Source: an uncultured Paracoccaceae bacterium (lineage in GTDB: Bacteria > Pseudomonadota > Alphaproteobacteria > Rhodobacterales > Rhodobacteraceae). From it: 64,000 nucleotides of DNA. Below the pieces are notes generated by a model. That model had not been told where the DNA came from. It saw only the letters and a program-made list of their open reading frames with translations, and made no database searches. Each line of letters begins with the position of its first letter. The stretch's first letter is position 1. Below are positions 52,326 through 61,860 of this stretch, piece by piece. The DNA is taken from the NCBI GenBank assembly GCA_947495295.1, contig CANLYJ010000001.1, positions 1,426,001 through 1,490,000 on the forward strand, given 5' to 3'. A program made the position numbers and the translations under genes.

Positions 52326-53360
52326 ATGCGCATGCTGCCCGTCTATTTTGTTATCGACGTATCTGAGTCGATGATTGGCGACACCATGCGCCAGTTGGAT
52401 GACGGGATCGCCAAGCTGTCGGATGAGTTAAAGACCATTCCGGAAGCCCTTGAAACTGCGCAGGTTTCAATCATTGCTTTTGCTGGCAAGGCCAAGGTGA
52501 TCACACCAATGGTCGAGGTGGCAAATCTTTACCCGCCGCGCCTGCCCATCGGTGGTGGTACGTCGCTAGGTGCGGCACTTAACCTGCTGATGAGCCGGAT
52601 TGATCGGGACGTTACCCCCACCACCCCCGATCGCAAGGGCGACTGGAAGCCGATTGTCTTTCTGCTGACCGATGGCGTGCCCACCGACGATCCATCGGCA
52701 GCCATCGCAAAATGGAAGGCGAAATATGCCCGCAAGGCCAGCCTTGTCTCGATTTCCGTTGGTGGCCGCGCGGACCTGAAAGGCCTGCGCGATATATCCG
52801 ACAAGACGATGATCCTGAACGATGTTTCGGATCACGCATTTACCAATCTGATCACTTGGGTGACACAATCAATCACCATTCAAAGCCAAAGTGTGGGTAT
52901 CGGGGCCAAGGGCGACGGCGTGAACCTGTCCAAGAATATGCCTGATGAGCTGGTAGAGGATGACGGCATCAGCGCGGGCCAACCCGATGACCGCTTTGCC
53001 GTTGTCATTGGTAAATGCGAAACCAATGAACTGCCCTATCTGCTGAAATACGAAAAATCGCGCCACCAAAACGGGATTTACGAATTCCGCGCCGCCCAAG
53101 GTGTCAGCAACCAGTATTTCGAACTTTGTGCTGATGGCGGTGCAATGCAGGAAATGAACGTGTCCAACCTAATGGGTGGTGCCTCCTGCCCGCATTGCCC
53201 GAATGAGATTACGATGGCCCATTGTGGCAAATGCGGCGGCATTCATTGCCTTGATGTTCGCACCAAACAAGCCGTCTGCCCATGGTGTGGTGGCGCAGGA
53301 ACCTACGGCGCCTCCGCCCCCGGTGACCCCGGCTTCAACGTCAATCGTGGCTTGGGTTAG
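52326..53360 (+). CDS. terY: TerY-type VWA protein with C-terminal zinc ribbon
   Basis: A 344-residue protein. Residues 1-200 form a VWA domain (VIDVSESM, GGGTSLGAAL, LLTDGVPTDD), with Glu in the DxSxS motif between the two Ser. Residues about 215-290 form a linker domain. The C-terminal segment has four CxxC-type pairs (CPHC, CGKC, and CPWC with a further Cys), the TerY-C metal-binding domain. These proteins occur with TerD, PP2C and kinases in stress operons, where they may tether signalling complexes. The PP2C gene starts at the very next base. Confidence 0.9.
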   Translation: MRMLPVYFVIDVSESMIGDTMRQLDDGIAKLSDELKTIPEALETAQVSIIAFAGKAKVITPMVEVANLYPPRLPIGGGTSLGAALNLLMSRIDRDVTPTTPDRKGDWKPIVFLLTDGVPTDDPSAAIAKWKAKYARKASLVSISVGGRADLKGLRDISDKTMILNDVSDHAFTNLITWVTQSITIQSQSVGIGAKGDGVNLSKNMPDELVEDDGISAGQPDDRFAVVIGKCETNELPYLLKYEKSRHQNGIYEFRAAQGVSNQYFELCADGGAMQEMNVSNLMGGASCPHCPNEITMAHCGKCGGIHCLDVRTKQAVCPWCGGAGTYGASAPGDPGFNVNRGLG

Positions 53361-54506
53361 ATGGTGCGCAAGGCACCGCAATATCTGGAAGGACGGCTAA
53401 GCCGTGCCGCCACAGCCGGTGAGTATTTCGAGGCTGAATTGCTGGAACCTGCCGGATTGACCCGGATCGAGGTGGATTGGCCCGATGATGCCGACCTGCG
53501 CTTTGCCCAGAACACGAATGGCGCGTGGATCATCAGCGGCACGGTCCATCAGGCCAAGCTTTATGAGTTCATCTTTCGCGGCACGATCAATAACAAGGAT
53601 GTGGCAGTCAACCTGCGCCTGCCCGCCAGTCCTGATCCATGGACTATCTGGAAGGACTTGCCCGTTGATTGGACCAGCCTGCCCTACCCCAATGACGATA
53701 CTGATCAGGCTGAGGTGTCAGGCGCGTTGCATATAATTGCGGCCAGCCGCCGGGGCCGCAGTCATGCACACAAGGCCTTGCCGCGTGATGATGACATGCG
53801 GATTTATCATGACGAGGCAACAGGTTGGCATATCGCGACCGTGGCCGATGGGGCTGGCAGTGCGGCGTTCTCACGCTTTGGTTCGCAAACAGCCGTGGAA
53901 ACGGTGATCACCGAATTGCCGCTTTTGCTGGCGGCGCATATGCCGGATGTGCCTGCAACGGATATGGGTCAGGCACTGCATGCGACGCTGGGCGCTGTTG
54001 TCGGCAAAGCGTCGGATGCGATTGATGATGTTGCCCTGTCCGCCGGGCGCCGCTTGCAGGACTTCAGCACGACGCTGCTGATCGGTATCGCCCGCAAAAC
54101 CGACGCAGGCTATTTCTTTGCCAGCATCTCTGTCGGGGATGGGCTGATCGGGCTGATCGCGGATAAGCAACCGCCTTTGATGATGTCCCCCGACAATGGC
54201 AGCTTTGCAGGGCAAACAGCGTTTTTGCGAAAAGAGGCTTTCGCCGATGATGCTGCCCTGAGGGCCCGTATCCATCATTGCACCGTACCGGATTTCACCG
54301 CGTTCCTGCTGATGACTGATGGCGTTTCCGACCCGATGTTCAGTTCGGAACTTGCCGCAGAAAACCCCGATGAATGGACCACCCTGCTGGATCAGATCGA
54401 CCGCAGCAGCCCGGACGCCTTATGTGATTGGTTGCATTTCAAGGTGAAGGGCGAACATGACGACAGGACCATCGCCATTATGACACCAAGCGAGACCGCA
54501 TCATGA
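53361..54506 (+). CDS. PP2C-family protein phosphatase of the Ter locus
   Basis: A 381-residue protein. The N-terminal ~125 residues are a beta-rich domain I cannot name. The PP2C domain follows (about 130-375) with HIATVADGAGSAAFSRFGSQ (metal-binding Asp), RLQDFSTTLLIGIA, LLMTDGVSDPMFSS and the final EHDDRTIAIM, giving the expected metal aspartates. It should remove phosphate from Ser/Thr residues of a target phosphorylated by the kinase encoded next; the two genes overlap by four bases (ATGA). Confidence 0.88.
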   Translation: MVRKAPQYLEGRLSRAATAGEYFEAELLEPAGLTRIEVDWPDDADLRFAQNTNGAWIISGTVHQAKLYEFIFRGTINNKDVAVNLRLPASPDPWTIWKDLPVDWTSLPYPNDDTDQAEVSGALHIIAASRRGRSHAHKALPRDDDMRIYHDEATGWHIATVADGAGSAAFSRFGSQTAVETVITELPLLLAAHMPDVPATDMGQALHATLGAVVGKASDAIDDVALSAGRRLQDFSTTLLIGIARKTDAGYFFASISVGDGLIGLIADKQPPLMMSPDNGSFAGQTAFLRKEAFADDAALRARIHHCTVPDFTAFLLMTDGVSDPMFSSELAAENPDEWTTLLDQIDRSSPDALCDWLHFKVKGEHDDRTIAIMTPSETAS

Positions 54507-56023
54507 TCCGCACGAAGACGCTTGATGGCCACGATATCGCGTTTGAACCCAAGCATTTCGCCCAAGGCGGCATGAAAGACGTGCATTGGGTCGAAGGGCG
54601 GCGCGCGGTTATCGGGTTCTACCGTAACAAGCCTGATCAACAAGGCATGGAACGTCTGCAAGCCATCGTCGGCGCGCATCGCAGATCCATCCTTGAAGGG
54701 GCCGGCGGCGAAACTTTGACCAAGCTGTTTCGCTGGCCCGAGGCCTTGGTTGCGTGGAACAATACGATTGGCGTTGTTGTGCCAGTCTTTGACGGCCAGT
54801 TTTTCTTTGAACATGGGTCGTTCGATAATGACCGCCTGCGGATCAAGGGCCGCGAAAAGGAAGGTAAATGGTTCGCCTCTGCCCATAACCGGACCACATT
54901 CCTTGACGCGCGCGAGGCGGGCGATTGGCTGGGTTATCTGAAAATCTGCATCCGGCTGGCGCGGGCCGTGCGACGGATGCATGCATCCGGCCTTGCGCAT
55001 TCGGATCTCAGCTACAAGAACGTGTTGGTCGATCCGATCACGGGTGACGCCTGCATCATCGATATTGATGGGCTGGTTGTGCCCGACAAGTTTCCGCCAG
55101 AGGTGGTGGGCACACCCGATTTTGTAGCACCCGAAGTTGTTGCCACCCAGCATTTGGAAATCACGGATGGGCGGCGCAAATTGCCCAGCATGCAGACCGA
55201 CCTGCACGCGCTTGCCGTCCTGATCTATATGTATCTGACCCTGCGCCATCCACTGAAAGGCCGCAAGATACACGACCCCGAAGACAGCGCAAAAGATGAC
55301 GCATTATCAATGGGCAAGCAGGCGTTGTTTGTGGAACACCCGAATGACGCCAGCAACCGGATCAACACCGAACATGTCCGCGACAGCGAATTACCCTGGG
55401 CCGATACAGAAAAAATGCCGATGACGCTCTGCGGTCCCTTGATCGCCGACCTGTTCCAGAAGGCGTTTATCGACGGGCTACATGACCCGGCCAAGCGGCC
55501 ACGGGCGGATGATTGGGAACGCGCGCTGGTCTACACAGCGGATATGTTGCTGCCCTGCCAGAACGCGCAATGCACCGGCAAATGGTTCGTTTTTGACAAC
55601 AGCCATGAACCGACCTGCCCGTTCTGTCACACGGCCTATGGGCAGGATGTGCCGATCCTGAACCTTTATTCCGCGCGTTCCGGCGAAAGCTTTCGGCCTG
55701 ACAACTACCGGGTGACGGTTTATGACGGGATCGGCCTTTATGCCTGGCACGCCAACCGCTTTAAATCACCCAATGAACGGCTGGCCGCAGCAGACCGCGC
55801 GCGGCTGGGTTATTTTCGCAAACATGAAGGCAAATGGCATTTGGTCAACGAAGGTCTGCCGCATATGAAGGACGTCAAGACCGACACACCCATAGCCATC
55901 GGCGCCAGCACCCTGTTGGAAGACGGCGCACAGATCCTGCTCGATGCCCAAAACGGGGGGCGGCTGATCCATGTGCAACTGGCAGGCGATCCGACAAAAA
56001 CACCCCCGGAGAAAGGCGATTAG
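54503..56023 (+). CDS. Ser/Thr kinase-like protein with zinc ribbon (Ter locus)
   Basis: A 506-residue protein. Residues about 10-330 form a protein-kinase fold with the catalytic loop HSDLSYKNVL (His166, Asp168, Asn173), the metal motif IDIDG (Asp187) and a P+1-like GTPDFVAPE. The N-lobe is atypical: the glycine loop reads FAQGGMKDVH, and the usual VAIK lysine is not obvious (AVIGFYRNK). A CxxxxC...CPFC zinc ribbon follows (about 352-375), then a C-terminal beta domain that could be FHA-like. It partners the PP2C gene. The kinase may use a different lysine (Lys in RNK) or have weak activity. Confidence 0.83.
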   Translation: MIRTKTLDGHDIAFEPKHFAQGGMKDVHWVEGRRAVIGFYRNKPDQQGMERLQAIVGAHRRSILEGAGGETLTKLFRWPEALVAWNNTIGVVVPVFDGQFFFEHGSFDNDRLRIKGREKEGKWFASAHNRTTFLDAREAGDWLGYLKICIRLARAVRRMHASGLAHSDLSYKNVLVDPITGDACIIDIDGLVVPDKFPPEVVGTPDFVAPEVVATQHLEITDGRRKLPSMQTDLHALAVLIYMYLTLRHPLKGRKIHDPEDSAKDDALSMGKQALFVEHPNDASNRINTEHVRDSELPWADTEKMPMTLCGPLIADLFQKAFIDGLHDPAKRPRADDWERALVYTADMLLPCQNAQCTGKWFVFDNSHEPTCPFCHTAYGQDVPILNLYSARSGESFRPDNYRVTVYDGIGLYAWHANRFKSPNERLAAADRARLGYFRKHEGKWHLVNEGLPHMKDVKTDTPIAIGASTLLEDGAQILLDAQNGGRLIHVQLAGDPTKTPPEKGD

Positions 56024-56112
56024 CCGCCCAAACCTAAGTCAAGACCGGGAACCGGCACTTTAAATTGAACGACATCACCTTAAGTAAACAATGACGCAAA
56101 AAGGAGCTATCA

Positions 56113-56691
56113 ATGGCCATTTCACTATCCAAGGGACAAACAATCAGCCTGAAAAAGGAATCGTCCGGACTAAAGCGCGTCCATATGGGCGTCGGGTGGG
56201 ACCCTATCGCGCCCAAGGGCTTCTTTGCCAAGCTGACTGGCCCAAAAGATATTGACCTTGATGCATCTCTGATCACGTTCAACGCGGCCAAAGAGCCGAC
56301 GGGCATTGTCTATTTCGGGCAGTTGCAATCGGCGGATGGTTCCATCGTTCATACCGGTGACAATCTGACCGGCGACGGTGACGGCGATGACGAGGTGATC
56401 AAGGTCGATCTGGAACGGCTTGACCCACAGGTCGAAACGCTGGTCTTTTTTGTGAATTCCTATCAGGGCCAAACCTTTAACGAGGTCGACAATGCGTTCT
56501 GCCGGGTTCTGGATGACGACACCCAAAAAGAATTGTGCCGCTTTACCCTGACCGATCAGGGGGCCCATACAGGGGTTGTGATGGCCGTGTTGTCGCGCAA
56601 TGGTGGTGACTGGCAACTCAAGGCGATTGGCATGCCCGGCGTGGGTCGCACCGCAGATCAGCTTGTGCCGGATGCGTTGCGCCATATCTAA
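56113..56691 (+). CDS. terD: TerD-family calcium-binding stress protein
   Basis: A 192-residue TerD-domain protein. It begins MAISLSKGQTISLKKE, has LKRVHMGVGWDP, the acidic calcium-site segment KDIDLDASLITFNA, and GDDEVIKVDLERL, ending with LSRNGGDWQLKAIGMPG. TerD proteins bind Ca2+ and belong to tellurite/stress resistance systems, probably near the inner membrane. A strong AAAGGAG lies before the ATG. It opens the TerD sub-cluster, 89 bases after the kinase stop. This copy has a lysine-rich insertion (KGFFAKLTGPK) before the calcium segment that the copies at 59406 and 60102 lack. Confidence 0.93.
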   Translation: MAISLSKGQTISLKKESSGLKRVHMGVGWDPIAPKGFFAKLTGPKDIDLDASLITFNAAKEPTGIVYFGQLQSADGSIVHTGDNLTGDGDGDDEVIKVDLERLDPQVETLVFFVNSYQGQTFNEVDNAFCRVLDDDTQKELCRFTLTDQGAHTGVVMAVLSRNGGDWQLKAIGMPGVGRTADQLVPDALRHI

Positions 56692-56740
56692 GCGCCATGC
56701 TGCTGTCTTTTGAGTGCAAGCCATCTGATGGGGAGTTAAC

Positions 56741-57931
56741 ATGGTGAACCTAACCAAAGGGGGGAATGCCCCCCTTTCGTCCAACAAGGTGCAGGTCACG
56801 GTCGCCTGGCAAGACCGGAACCCAAATGCAGAGGAACTGGATGTTTCCTGTTTTCTGCTAACGGACACCAAAAAGGTCCGGGGCGATGACGACATGATCT
56901 TTTACGGTCAGCGTCAATCAACCGACGGGTCCGTCCGGGTCAAGGATCTGGCCGCCAGCGATGGGTCGGGCCGCAAAACCAGCTTCGTCACTGAACTGGA
57001 CAAGCTTGGCAGTGATGTCACATCAATCGCTATCGTCGGCACAACCGCAGCGGGGCCCGTCAGCGCGCTGGAAAGGCTTTCGGTGACAGCCGCCCCTGAT
57101 GGTGGCGAACCGGTCGTCTTTGACGTGGGCACAGCCGACGCAACAGAGGCCGCCCTGATCCTGGGCGAGCTTTATCTGCGCAACGGGCAATGGAAATTCC
57201 GCGCTGTTGCGCAAGGGTTCAATGGCGGGCTTGCGCCGCTTGCCACAAATTACGGCGTGGTGATCGATGAACCGGCGGCACCGCCGCCGCCACCCGCGCC
57301 AACACCGCCTGCGACACCCGCGCCGTCGGTGAACCTGTCAAAGGTCACGCTGACCAAGGACAAACCGTCCGTCAGCCTTGCCAAGAAATCCGACGGGTTT
57401 GGCCAGATCGAGATTAACCTCAACTGGACCCAGACCGGCGGCAAGAAGAAAGGCATCTTTGGACTGAAGGGAAAGGCCATCGATCTTGATCTCGGCTGCT
57501 TTTTCGAGATGTCGAATGGGCAGGTCGGGGCCGTTCAGGCGCTGGGCAATACGTTCGGGAACTATGAACAAGCGCCCTTTATCGAACTGGCTGGCGATGA
57601 CCGGACGGGTGCTGTGTCGGGTGGCGAATGGATGCGGATCAATGGCAGCCAATGGCAAAACCTGCGCCGGGTTCTGGTCTATGCTTTCATCTATGAAGGG
57701 GTGCCAAACTGGGCCTCTGCCGATGGTGTGATCACCATCTATATCCCTGACAGCGGCCCGGTCGAGGTTCCGCTGAACGAAGCAAGCAATCTGGGTATGT
57801 GCGCCATCGCAGAGATCACTAACGACAATGGCGGCATCAAATTCTCCCGCGAAGTCAAATACTTCCCGGCCCATCCACAAATGAGTGAACAGTACCGGTA
57901 TCCGCTGCAATGGCGCGCCGGGCGTAAATAA
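56741..57931 (+). CDS. terA: Two-domain TerD/TerA-type protein
   Basis: A 396-residue protein with an N-terminal TerD-like domain (residues 1-170: VNLTKGGNAPLS, VRGDDDMIFYGQRQSTDGSV), a proline/alanine linker (about 178-198) and a C-terminal TerA-type domain (about 199-396: VTLTKDKPSVSLAKK, AIDLDLGCFFEM, DDRTGAVSGGEWMRINGSQW). The calcium-type acidic stretch is clearer in the C-terminal half. This matches TerA, which accompanies TerD and TerB. It is separated from terB by 13 bases. Confidence 0.88.
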   Translation: MVNLTKGGNAPLSSNKVQVTVAWQDRNPNAEELDVSCFLLTDTKKVRGDDDMIFYGQRQSTDGSVRVKDLAASDGSGRKTSFVTELDKLGSDVTSIAIVGTTAAGPVSALERLSVTAAPDGGEPVVFDVGTADATEAALILGELYLRNGQWKFRAVAQGFNGGLAPLATNYGVVIDEPAAPPPPPAPTPPATPAPSVNLSKVTLTKDKPSVSLAKKSDGFGQIEINLNWTQTGGKKKGIFGLKGKAIDLDLGCFFEMSNGQVGAVQALGNTFGNYEQAPFIELAGDDRTGAVSGGEWMRINGSQWQNLRRVLVYAFIYEGVPNWASADGVITIYIPDSGPVEVPLNEASNLGMCAIAEITNDNGGIKFSREVKYFPAHPQMSEQYRYPLQWRAGRK

Positions 57932-57944
57932 GAAGGGGACGATC

Positions 57945-58394
57945 ATGCTGAACTGGCTGAAAACAAACGCAACTGCCGCACGGGATAAAATGAAGACCGA
58001 GGTGGCCAAATACAAGAATAACGACTTCATGGAAGCCGTCGTCGCCGGTTGCGCCCTTGTGGCTGCTGCAGATGGTGACATCAGTTCCGAAGAGAAACAG
58101 AAGATGGCGGCGTTCATCAACCGGTCCGAAGAACTCAGCGTTTTTGACATGACCAAGGTGATCGAATCCTTCAACAAGATCGTCGAAGGGTTCGAATTTG
58201 ACGCAGCTATCGGCAAGATCGAGGCGCTCAAAAAGATCACCCGCCTGCGCGGAAAGGATGAGGCCGCGCGCACGATGGTCCGCGTTTGCTGTGTCATCGG
58301 TGCGGCTGACGGTGATTTCGACGCTGACGAACGCAAGGTCGTCGCGGAAATCTGCACAGAGCTGGGGCTTTCCCCGACCGAATTTGACCTCTGA
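57945..58394 (+). CDS. terB: TerB-family tellurite-resistance protein
   Basis: A 149-residue helical protein starting MLNWLKTNATAARDKM after AAGGGGA; the longer frame from 57885 overlaps the upstream gene. TerB hallmarks are two acidic helix-loop repeats, VAAADGDISSEEKQKM and VIGAADGDFDADERKVV, which make a metal-binding site on a seven-helix fold. TerB is thought to link the cytoplasmic TerD proteins to membrane TerC. Here TerC is absent and an exchanger gene follows 15 bases later. Confidence 0.92.
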   Translation: MLNWLKTNATAARDKMKTEVAKYKNNDFMEAVVAGCALVAAADGDISSEEKQKMAAFINRSEELSVFDMTKVIESFNKIVEGFEFDAAIGKIEALKKITRLRGKDEAARTMVRVCCVIGAADGDFDADERKVVAEICTELGLSPTEFDL

Positions 58395-58409
58395 TCGGGA
58401 CTGACTCTT

Positions 58410-59387
58410 TTGGATCTTTCAAATTACGAGCTTTTTGTGCTCGCGGCCGGGGCCATTCTGTTTGGCCTTTATCTGCTGATCAAAGGCGGCGATTGGACAA
58501 TCGACGCCGCCGTGTTCGTCGCCGAACGCACCGGCCTATCGCCCCTGTTCATCGGGGCGACAATCATTTCCTTTGGCACATCCGTGCCAGAGTTGTTCAC
58601 ATCCGTGAACGCCAACCTGCAAGGCTTCCCCGGCATTTCGCTGGGCAACGTTTTGGGCTCAAATATCGCCAATATCCTGTTGGTGTTGGGTGCCACGGCC
58701 ATCATCCTGCAAGTTGAAGGCAAGGCCAAGGATCTGATCAAGGACCTTGCGATGATGCTGCTTGCAACAGCAATTCTGGTCTTTGGGATGATGTCGGGGC
58801 AATTCTCGACGGTGCTTGGCCTGATCATGTTCGGCATTCTGGTGGCTTTTGTGGCCTATCAATACTTCACCAACACATTGGAGTTGGAAGAAGATGATGA
58901 CGACGATGAAGACGGCGGCATCGACACGATGCAGGCCGCCCTGTTTATCCTGTTGGGTGGCCTGATCGCCCTTGCCGTCGGGTCAGAGATGTTGGTCAAA
59001 GGCGCTGTCGTCAGCGGCACAATCATCGGCGTGCCAGAGGCGATTATCGGCCTGACGGTTGTGGCGTTCGGCACATCACTGCCCGAATTGTCCACTTGTT
59101 TGGCAGCTGCGCGCAAGCAATCGCTGGGGCTGATCCTGGGCAATATCATCGGGTCCAACACGTTTAACATCCTGTCGATTGTTGCGATCACCGCGATCAT
59201 CAAACCATTGGATGTTGTGCCCGTCTTGATGGGTGTGCAGATGTGGGCCACGGTCATCGTCTCTGTCGGGTTCGCGGCATGGATGCTTGTCGTGGGTAAA
59301 ATCACCAAGATGATGGGCTACGTCATGGTAGCTGCATATATCGCCTTTATCGCGGCCCAATACCTGCTGCCGCAATTGGCAAACTAA
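58410..59387 (+). CDS. Calcium/sodium exchanger family protein (CaCA, YrbG-like) in the Ter operon
   Basis: A 325-residue membrane protein, apparently starting at TTG 58410. Two inverted halves each carry the exchanger alpha motif: GTSVPELFTSVNA in the first and GTSLPELSTCLAAA in the second, each followed by SNIAN or SNTFN. About ten helices are visible. A cytoplasmic loop between the halves (about residues 155-168) is a run of Glu/Asp ending DDEDGG. The family exchanges Ca2+ against Na+ or H+. It sits in the position usually held by TerC, so it may set Ca2+ levels for the TerD proteins (inference). Confidence 0.9.
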   Translation: MDLSNYELFVLAAGAILFGLYLLIKGGDWTIDAAVFVAERTGLSPLFIGATIISFGTSVPELFTSVNANLQGFPGISLGNVLGSNIANILLVLGATAIILQVEGKAKDLIKDLAMMLLATAILVFGMMSGQFSTVLGLIMFGILVAFVAYQYFTNTLELEEDDDDDEDGGIDTMQAALFILLGGLIALAVGSEMLVKGAVVSGTIIGVPEAIIGLTVVAFGTSLPELSTCLAAARKQSLGLILGNIIGSNTFNILSIVAITAIIKPLDVVPVLMGVQMWATVIVSVGFAAWMLVVGKITKMMGYVMVAAYIAFIAAQYLLPQLAN

Positions 59388-59405
59388 CGCAAAGGAGGAA
59401 TAGCA

Positions 59406-59984
59406 ATGGGACTTTCACTTCAAAAAGGTGGCAACCTCAGCCTGACAAAAACCGACCCCAGCCTGCAACGCATGGTCGTGGGGCTCGGCTGGGATGAACG
59501 GGGTACTGATGGCGCGGATTTTGACCTTGATGCATCGGCCTTCCTGCTGAATGCGACGGGCAAGGTGCGTGGCGATCACGACTTCATCTTCTATAACCAG
59601 ATGGTCAGCGCCGAGGGGTCCGTTACCCATACGGGCGATAACCGCACGGGCGAAGGCGATGGCGATGACGAACAGATCAAGGTTGATCTGTCCAAGATGG
59701 CCGACGATGTCGACAAGATCGCCATCACCGTCACCATTCACGACGCCGAACAGCGCAGCCAGAATTTCGGACAGGTTGTGAATGCATTCATTCGCATCGT
59801 GAACGAGGATTCAGGCAGCGAGGTTGTCCGTTTTGACCTGACAGAGGATTACTCTACCGAAACCGCCATGGTCTTTGGAGAGTTGTACCGCAACGCAGGT
59901 GAATGGAAGTTCAAAGCCGTCGGTCAAGGCTATGCCGGTGGGCTGGGGGCGATGTGCGGCCAGTTCGGCGTCAACATCGGATAA
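59406..59984 (+). CDS. terD: TerD-family calcium-binding stress protein
   Basis: A 192-residue TerD protein: [40 protein letters not shown] (first acidic site), [20 protein letters not shown] (second) and [13 protein letters not shown] end ([20 protein letters not shown]). It is close in sequence to the next copy and to classical TerD/TerE. GGAGGAAT precedes the ATG, 18 bases after the exchanger stop. It should bind Ca2+ in the cytoplasm. Confidence 0.95.
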   Translation: MGLSLQKGGNLSLTKTDPSLQRMVVGLGWDERGTDGADFDLDASAFLLNATGKVRGDHDFIFYNQMVSAEGSVTHTGDNRTGEGDGDDEQIKVDLSKMADDVDKIAITVTIHDAEQRSQNFGQVVNAFIRIVNEDSGSEVVRFDLTEDYSTETAMVFGELYRNAGEWKFKAVGQGYAGGLGAMCGQFGVNIG

Positions 59985-60101
59985 ACCGAAATTGATGCAG
60001 GTCCGACGTTTTTCCCCCTAAAAATTTCGGGCTTCGTACATAAGTAAATCACATAACTTCAATGGCTTGACGCCAAAACATCAATCAATGAGGATTTCAA
60101 A

Positions 60102-60674
60102 ATGGGTGTATCCCTTTCCAAAGGTGGCAACGTTTCACTGACAAAAGAGGCCCCAGGCCTGTCATCGCTGACAATTGGCCTTGGCTGGGACGTGCGCGCG
60201 ACAGATGGCGCGGATTTTGACCTCGATGCGGTGATTTTTGTGACCGGTGAAAATGGCAAGGTTCGCTCTGACGCCGATTTCATCTTCTACAACAACAAGA
60301 CCGGCGCAGGCGTCGAACATCTGGGCGATAACCGCACGGGCGAAGGCGACGGCGACGACGAACAGGTCAAGGTTGACCTGCCAACCGTCCCCGCCGACGT
60401 CAAAAAGCTGGTGGTGGGCGTCACGATCCACGACGCCGAAACCCGTAGCCAGAATTTCGGTCAGGTCTCAAACGCATTTGTCCGCATCGTCAACAACGCA
60501 GGCGAAGCTGAAATCGTGCGCTTTGATCTGTCAGAGGATTACTCCACCGAAACCGCCATGATCTTTGGCGAGTTGTATCGCCATAACGATGAATGGAAGT
60601 TCAAAGCCGTTGGTCAGGGCTTCTCCGGCGGGCTGGGCGCACTGGCCTCCAGCCATGGTGTGAATATCGGCTAA
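60102..60674 (+). CDS. terE: TerD/TerE-family calcium-binding stress protein
   Basis: A 190-residue TerD-family protein ([53 protein letters not shown]). It is the copy most like classical TerE/TerD and shares long stretches with its neighbour, so the pair arose by duplication. It is preceded by a 117-base gap that could hold its own promoter: AAATTT-type inverted arms (59986-59993 with 60023-60030) and AT-rich DNA before GAGGATTT. It ends the TerD group. Confidence 0.95.
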   Translation: MGVSLSKGGNVSLTKEAPGLSSLTIGLGWDVRATDGADFDLDAVIFVTGENGKVRSDADFIFYNNKTGAGVEHLGDNRTGEGDGDDEQVKVDLPTVPADVKKLVVGVTIHDAETRSQNFGQVSNAFVRIVNNAGEAEIVRFDLSEDYSTETAMIFGELYRHNDEWKFKAVGQGFSGGLGALASSHGVNIG

Positions 60675-60707
60675 TCCCTATCGGACGGGGCAACTGCCCT
60701 GATCATG

Positions 60708-60735
60708 GCGCGATCCGGGACCACTCGGGTCGCGC
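60708..60735 (+). promoter_or_regulatory. GC-rich hairpin between terE and the phosphoribosyltransferase gene
   Basis: GCGCGATCC (60708-60716) can pair with GGGTCGCGC (60727-60735), nine pairs including one G-U, around a 10-base loop. No T-tract follows. It may protect the terE message end or tune expression of the downstream biosynthetic genes. Confidence 0.4.
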
Positions 60736-60756
60736 ACCACTTTCAGGAGGATGCAG

Positions 60757-61860
60757 ATGAAACTGACGGCCGATATGACAACTGGAAGTGCGGCTGTTGA
60801 AGTTTTCGACAGCGTCCTGCCGCCCGAGGATCTGTTTGGTTTCGCCGAACGACGTAACCCCAAACGGGCCTTTATTTTCGTAAGCAAGGTCCTGGGCCGC
60901 TATGTGCCGGTCTGCCCGCTTGTCATGCGGCAAACCTATTGTGATCTGGCCGCGCAAATGCCCACCGATCTGCCCGGCCCTGTCTTGGTCGTCGGCATGG
61001 CCGAAACGGCCATTGGCATGGGTGCCGGGGTGCATGACGCACTGGGCCGTGACGATGCGCTTTATCTGCCAACAACACGCCATCCGCTTGGCGATGACAT
61101 GCTGGCACATTTCAAGGAAGAGCATTCGCACGCCACCCATCAACTGATGCATATGCCGCGCGACCCCGCCCACCGGGATATGTTGTTTGATGCCAAAACG
61201 CTGATCCTTGTGGATGATGAGGCGACAACTGGCAAAACACTGCATAATCTGGCCAAGGCGTTGCAGGGGCGCGGTCTGAACCCACAGCGGATCATCTGCA
61301 CCTTTCTGACCGACTGGTCCGCTGGCAAAGCGGCAGAAGCTGTCGCGCGCGTCTTTCCGGGCGCCCATGTCACCTGCACCGCCCTTGCCAATGGCCGCTA
61401 TAGCTGGACGCCCAGCAACAACGTGGCCTTACATGATCTGCCCGCCGACATTGCGGCGCGCGGTGCCTATGATCTGGCAAGCAACCCTGATTGGGGCCGT
61501 CAGGGCATTGTTCATAACCAAAAACTGCTGCACGCAGATGCCCGCACGGGGCGCAAGACGCTGGTGCTTGGGACGTCGGAATTCGTCTGGCAACCGTTTC
61601 TGCTGGCCGAAAATCTCGCACAGCGTGGTGAAGATGTCAGCTTCGCCGCTGTCGGACGATCCCCGATCTTTAAGGGATTGATGATCACCGATCTGATCCG
61701 CTGTCAGGATAATTACGGGCTGGGCGTGCCCAACTACCTTTATAACGTTGATCCCGCAGATTATGACCGGATCATCCTATGTGTTGAAACACCCCCTGAC
61801 AGTATCGACCCCAATTTGATCAAGGCGCTACAGCCCGAGGTGATCAGCCTTTATGACTGA
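60757..61860 (+). CDS. Phosphoribosyltransferase of the Ter biosynthetic module (TRSP type)
   Basis: A 367-residue protein starting MKLTADMTTGSAAV, six bases after AGGAGG; ATG 60751 lies right on that site. The PRPP loop is LILVDDEATTGKTLHNL near residues 150-166, preceded by VLVVGMAETAIGMGAGV. The C-terminal third (about 240-367) matches the region called TRSP in published Ter-system analyses. It is expected to build or transfer a ribosyl phosphate to a base-like acceptor. It overlaps the HAD gene by eight bases and belongs with the PELOTA-type phosphoribosyltransferase two genes on. Confidence 0.83.
   Translation: MKLTADMTTGSAAVEVFDSVLPPEDLFGFAERRNPKRAFIFVSKVLGRYVPVCPLVMRQTYCDLAAQMPTDLPGPVLVVGMAETAIGMGAGVHDALGRDDALYLPTTRHPLGDDMLAHFKEEHSHATHQLMHMPRDPAHRDMLFDAKTLILVDDEATTGKTLHNLAKALQGRGLNPQRIICTFLTDWSAGKAAEAVARVFPGAHVTCTALANGRYSWTPSNNVALHDLPADIAARGAYDLASNPDWGRQGIVHNQKLLHADARTGRKTLVLGTSEFVWQPFLLAENLAQRGEDVSFAAVGRSPIFKGLMITDLIRCQDNYGLGVPNYLYNVDPADYDRIILCVETPPDSIDPNLIKALQPEVISLYD

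Noticed and set aside
58410..59387. Initial thought that the membrane protein in the Ter locus was TerC
   Set aside because: It carries two exchanger motifs (GTSVPE and GTSLPE) typical of CaCA proteins and not the TerC pattern.
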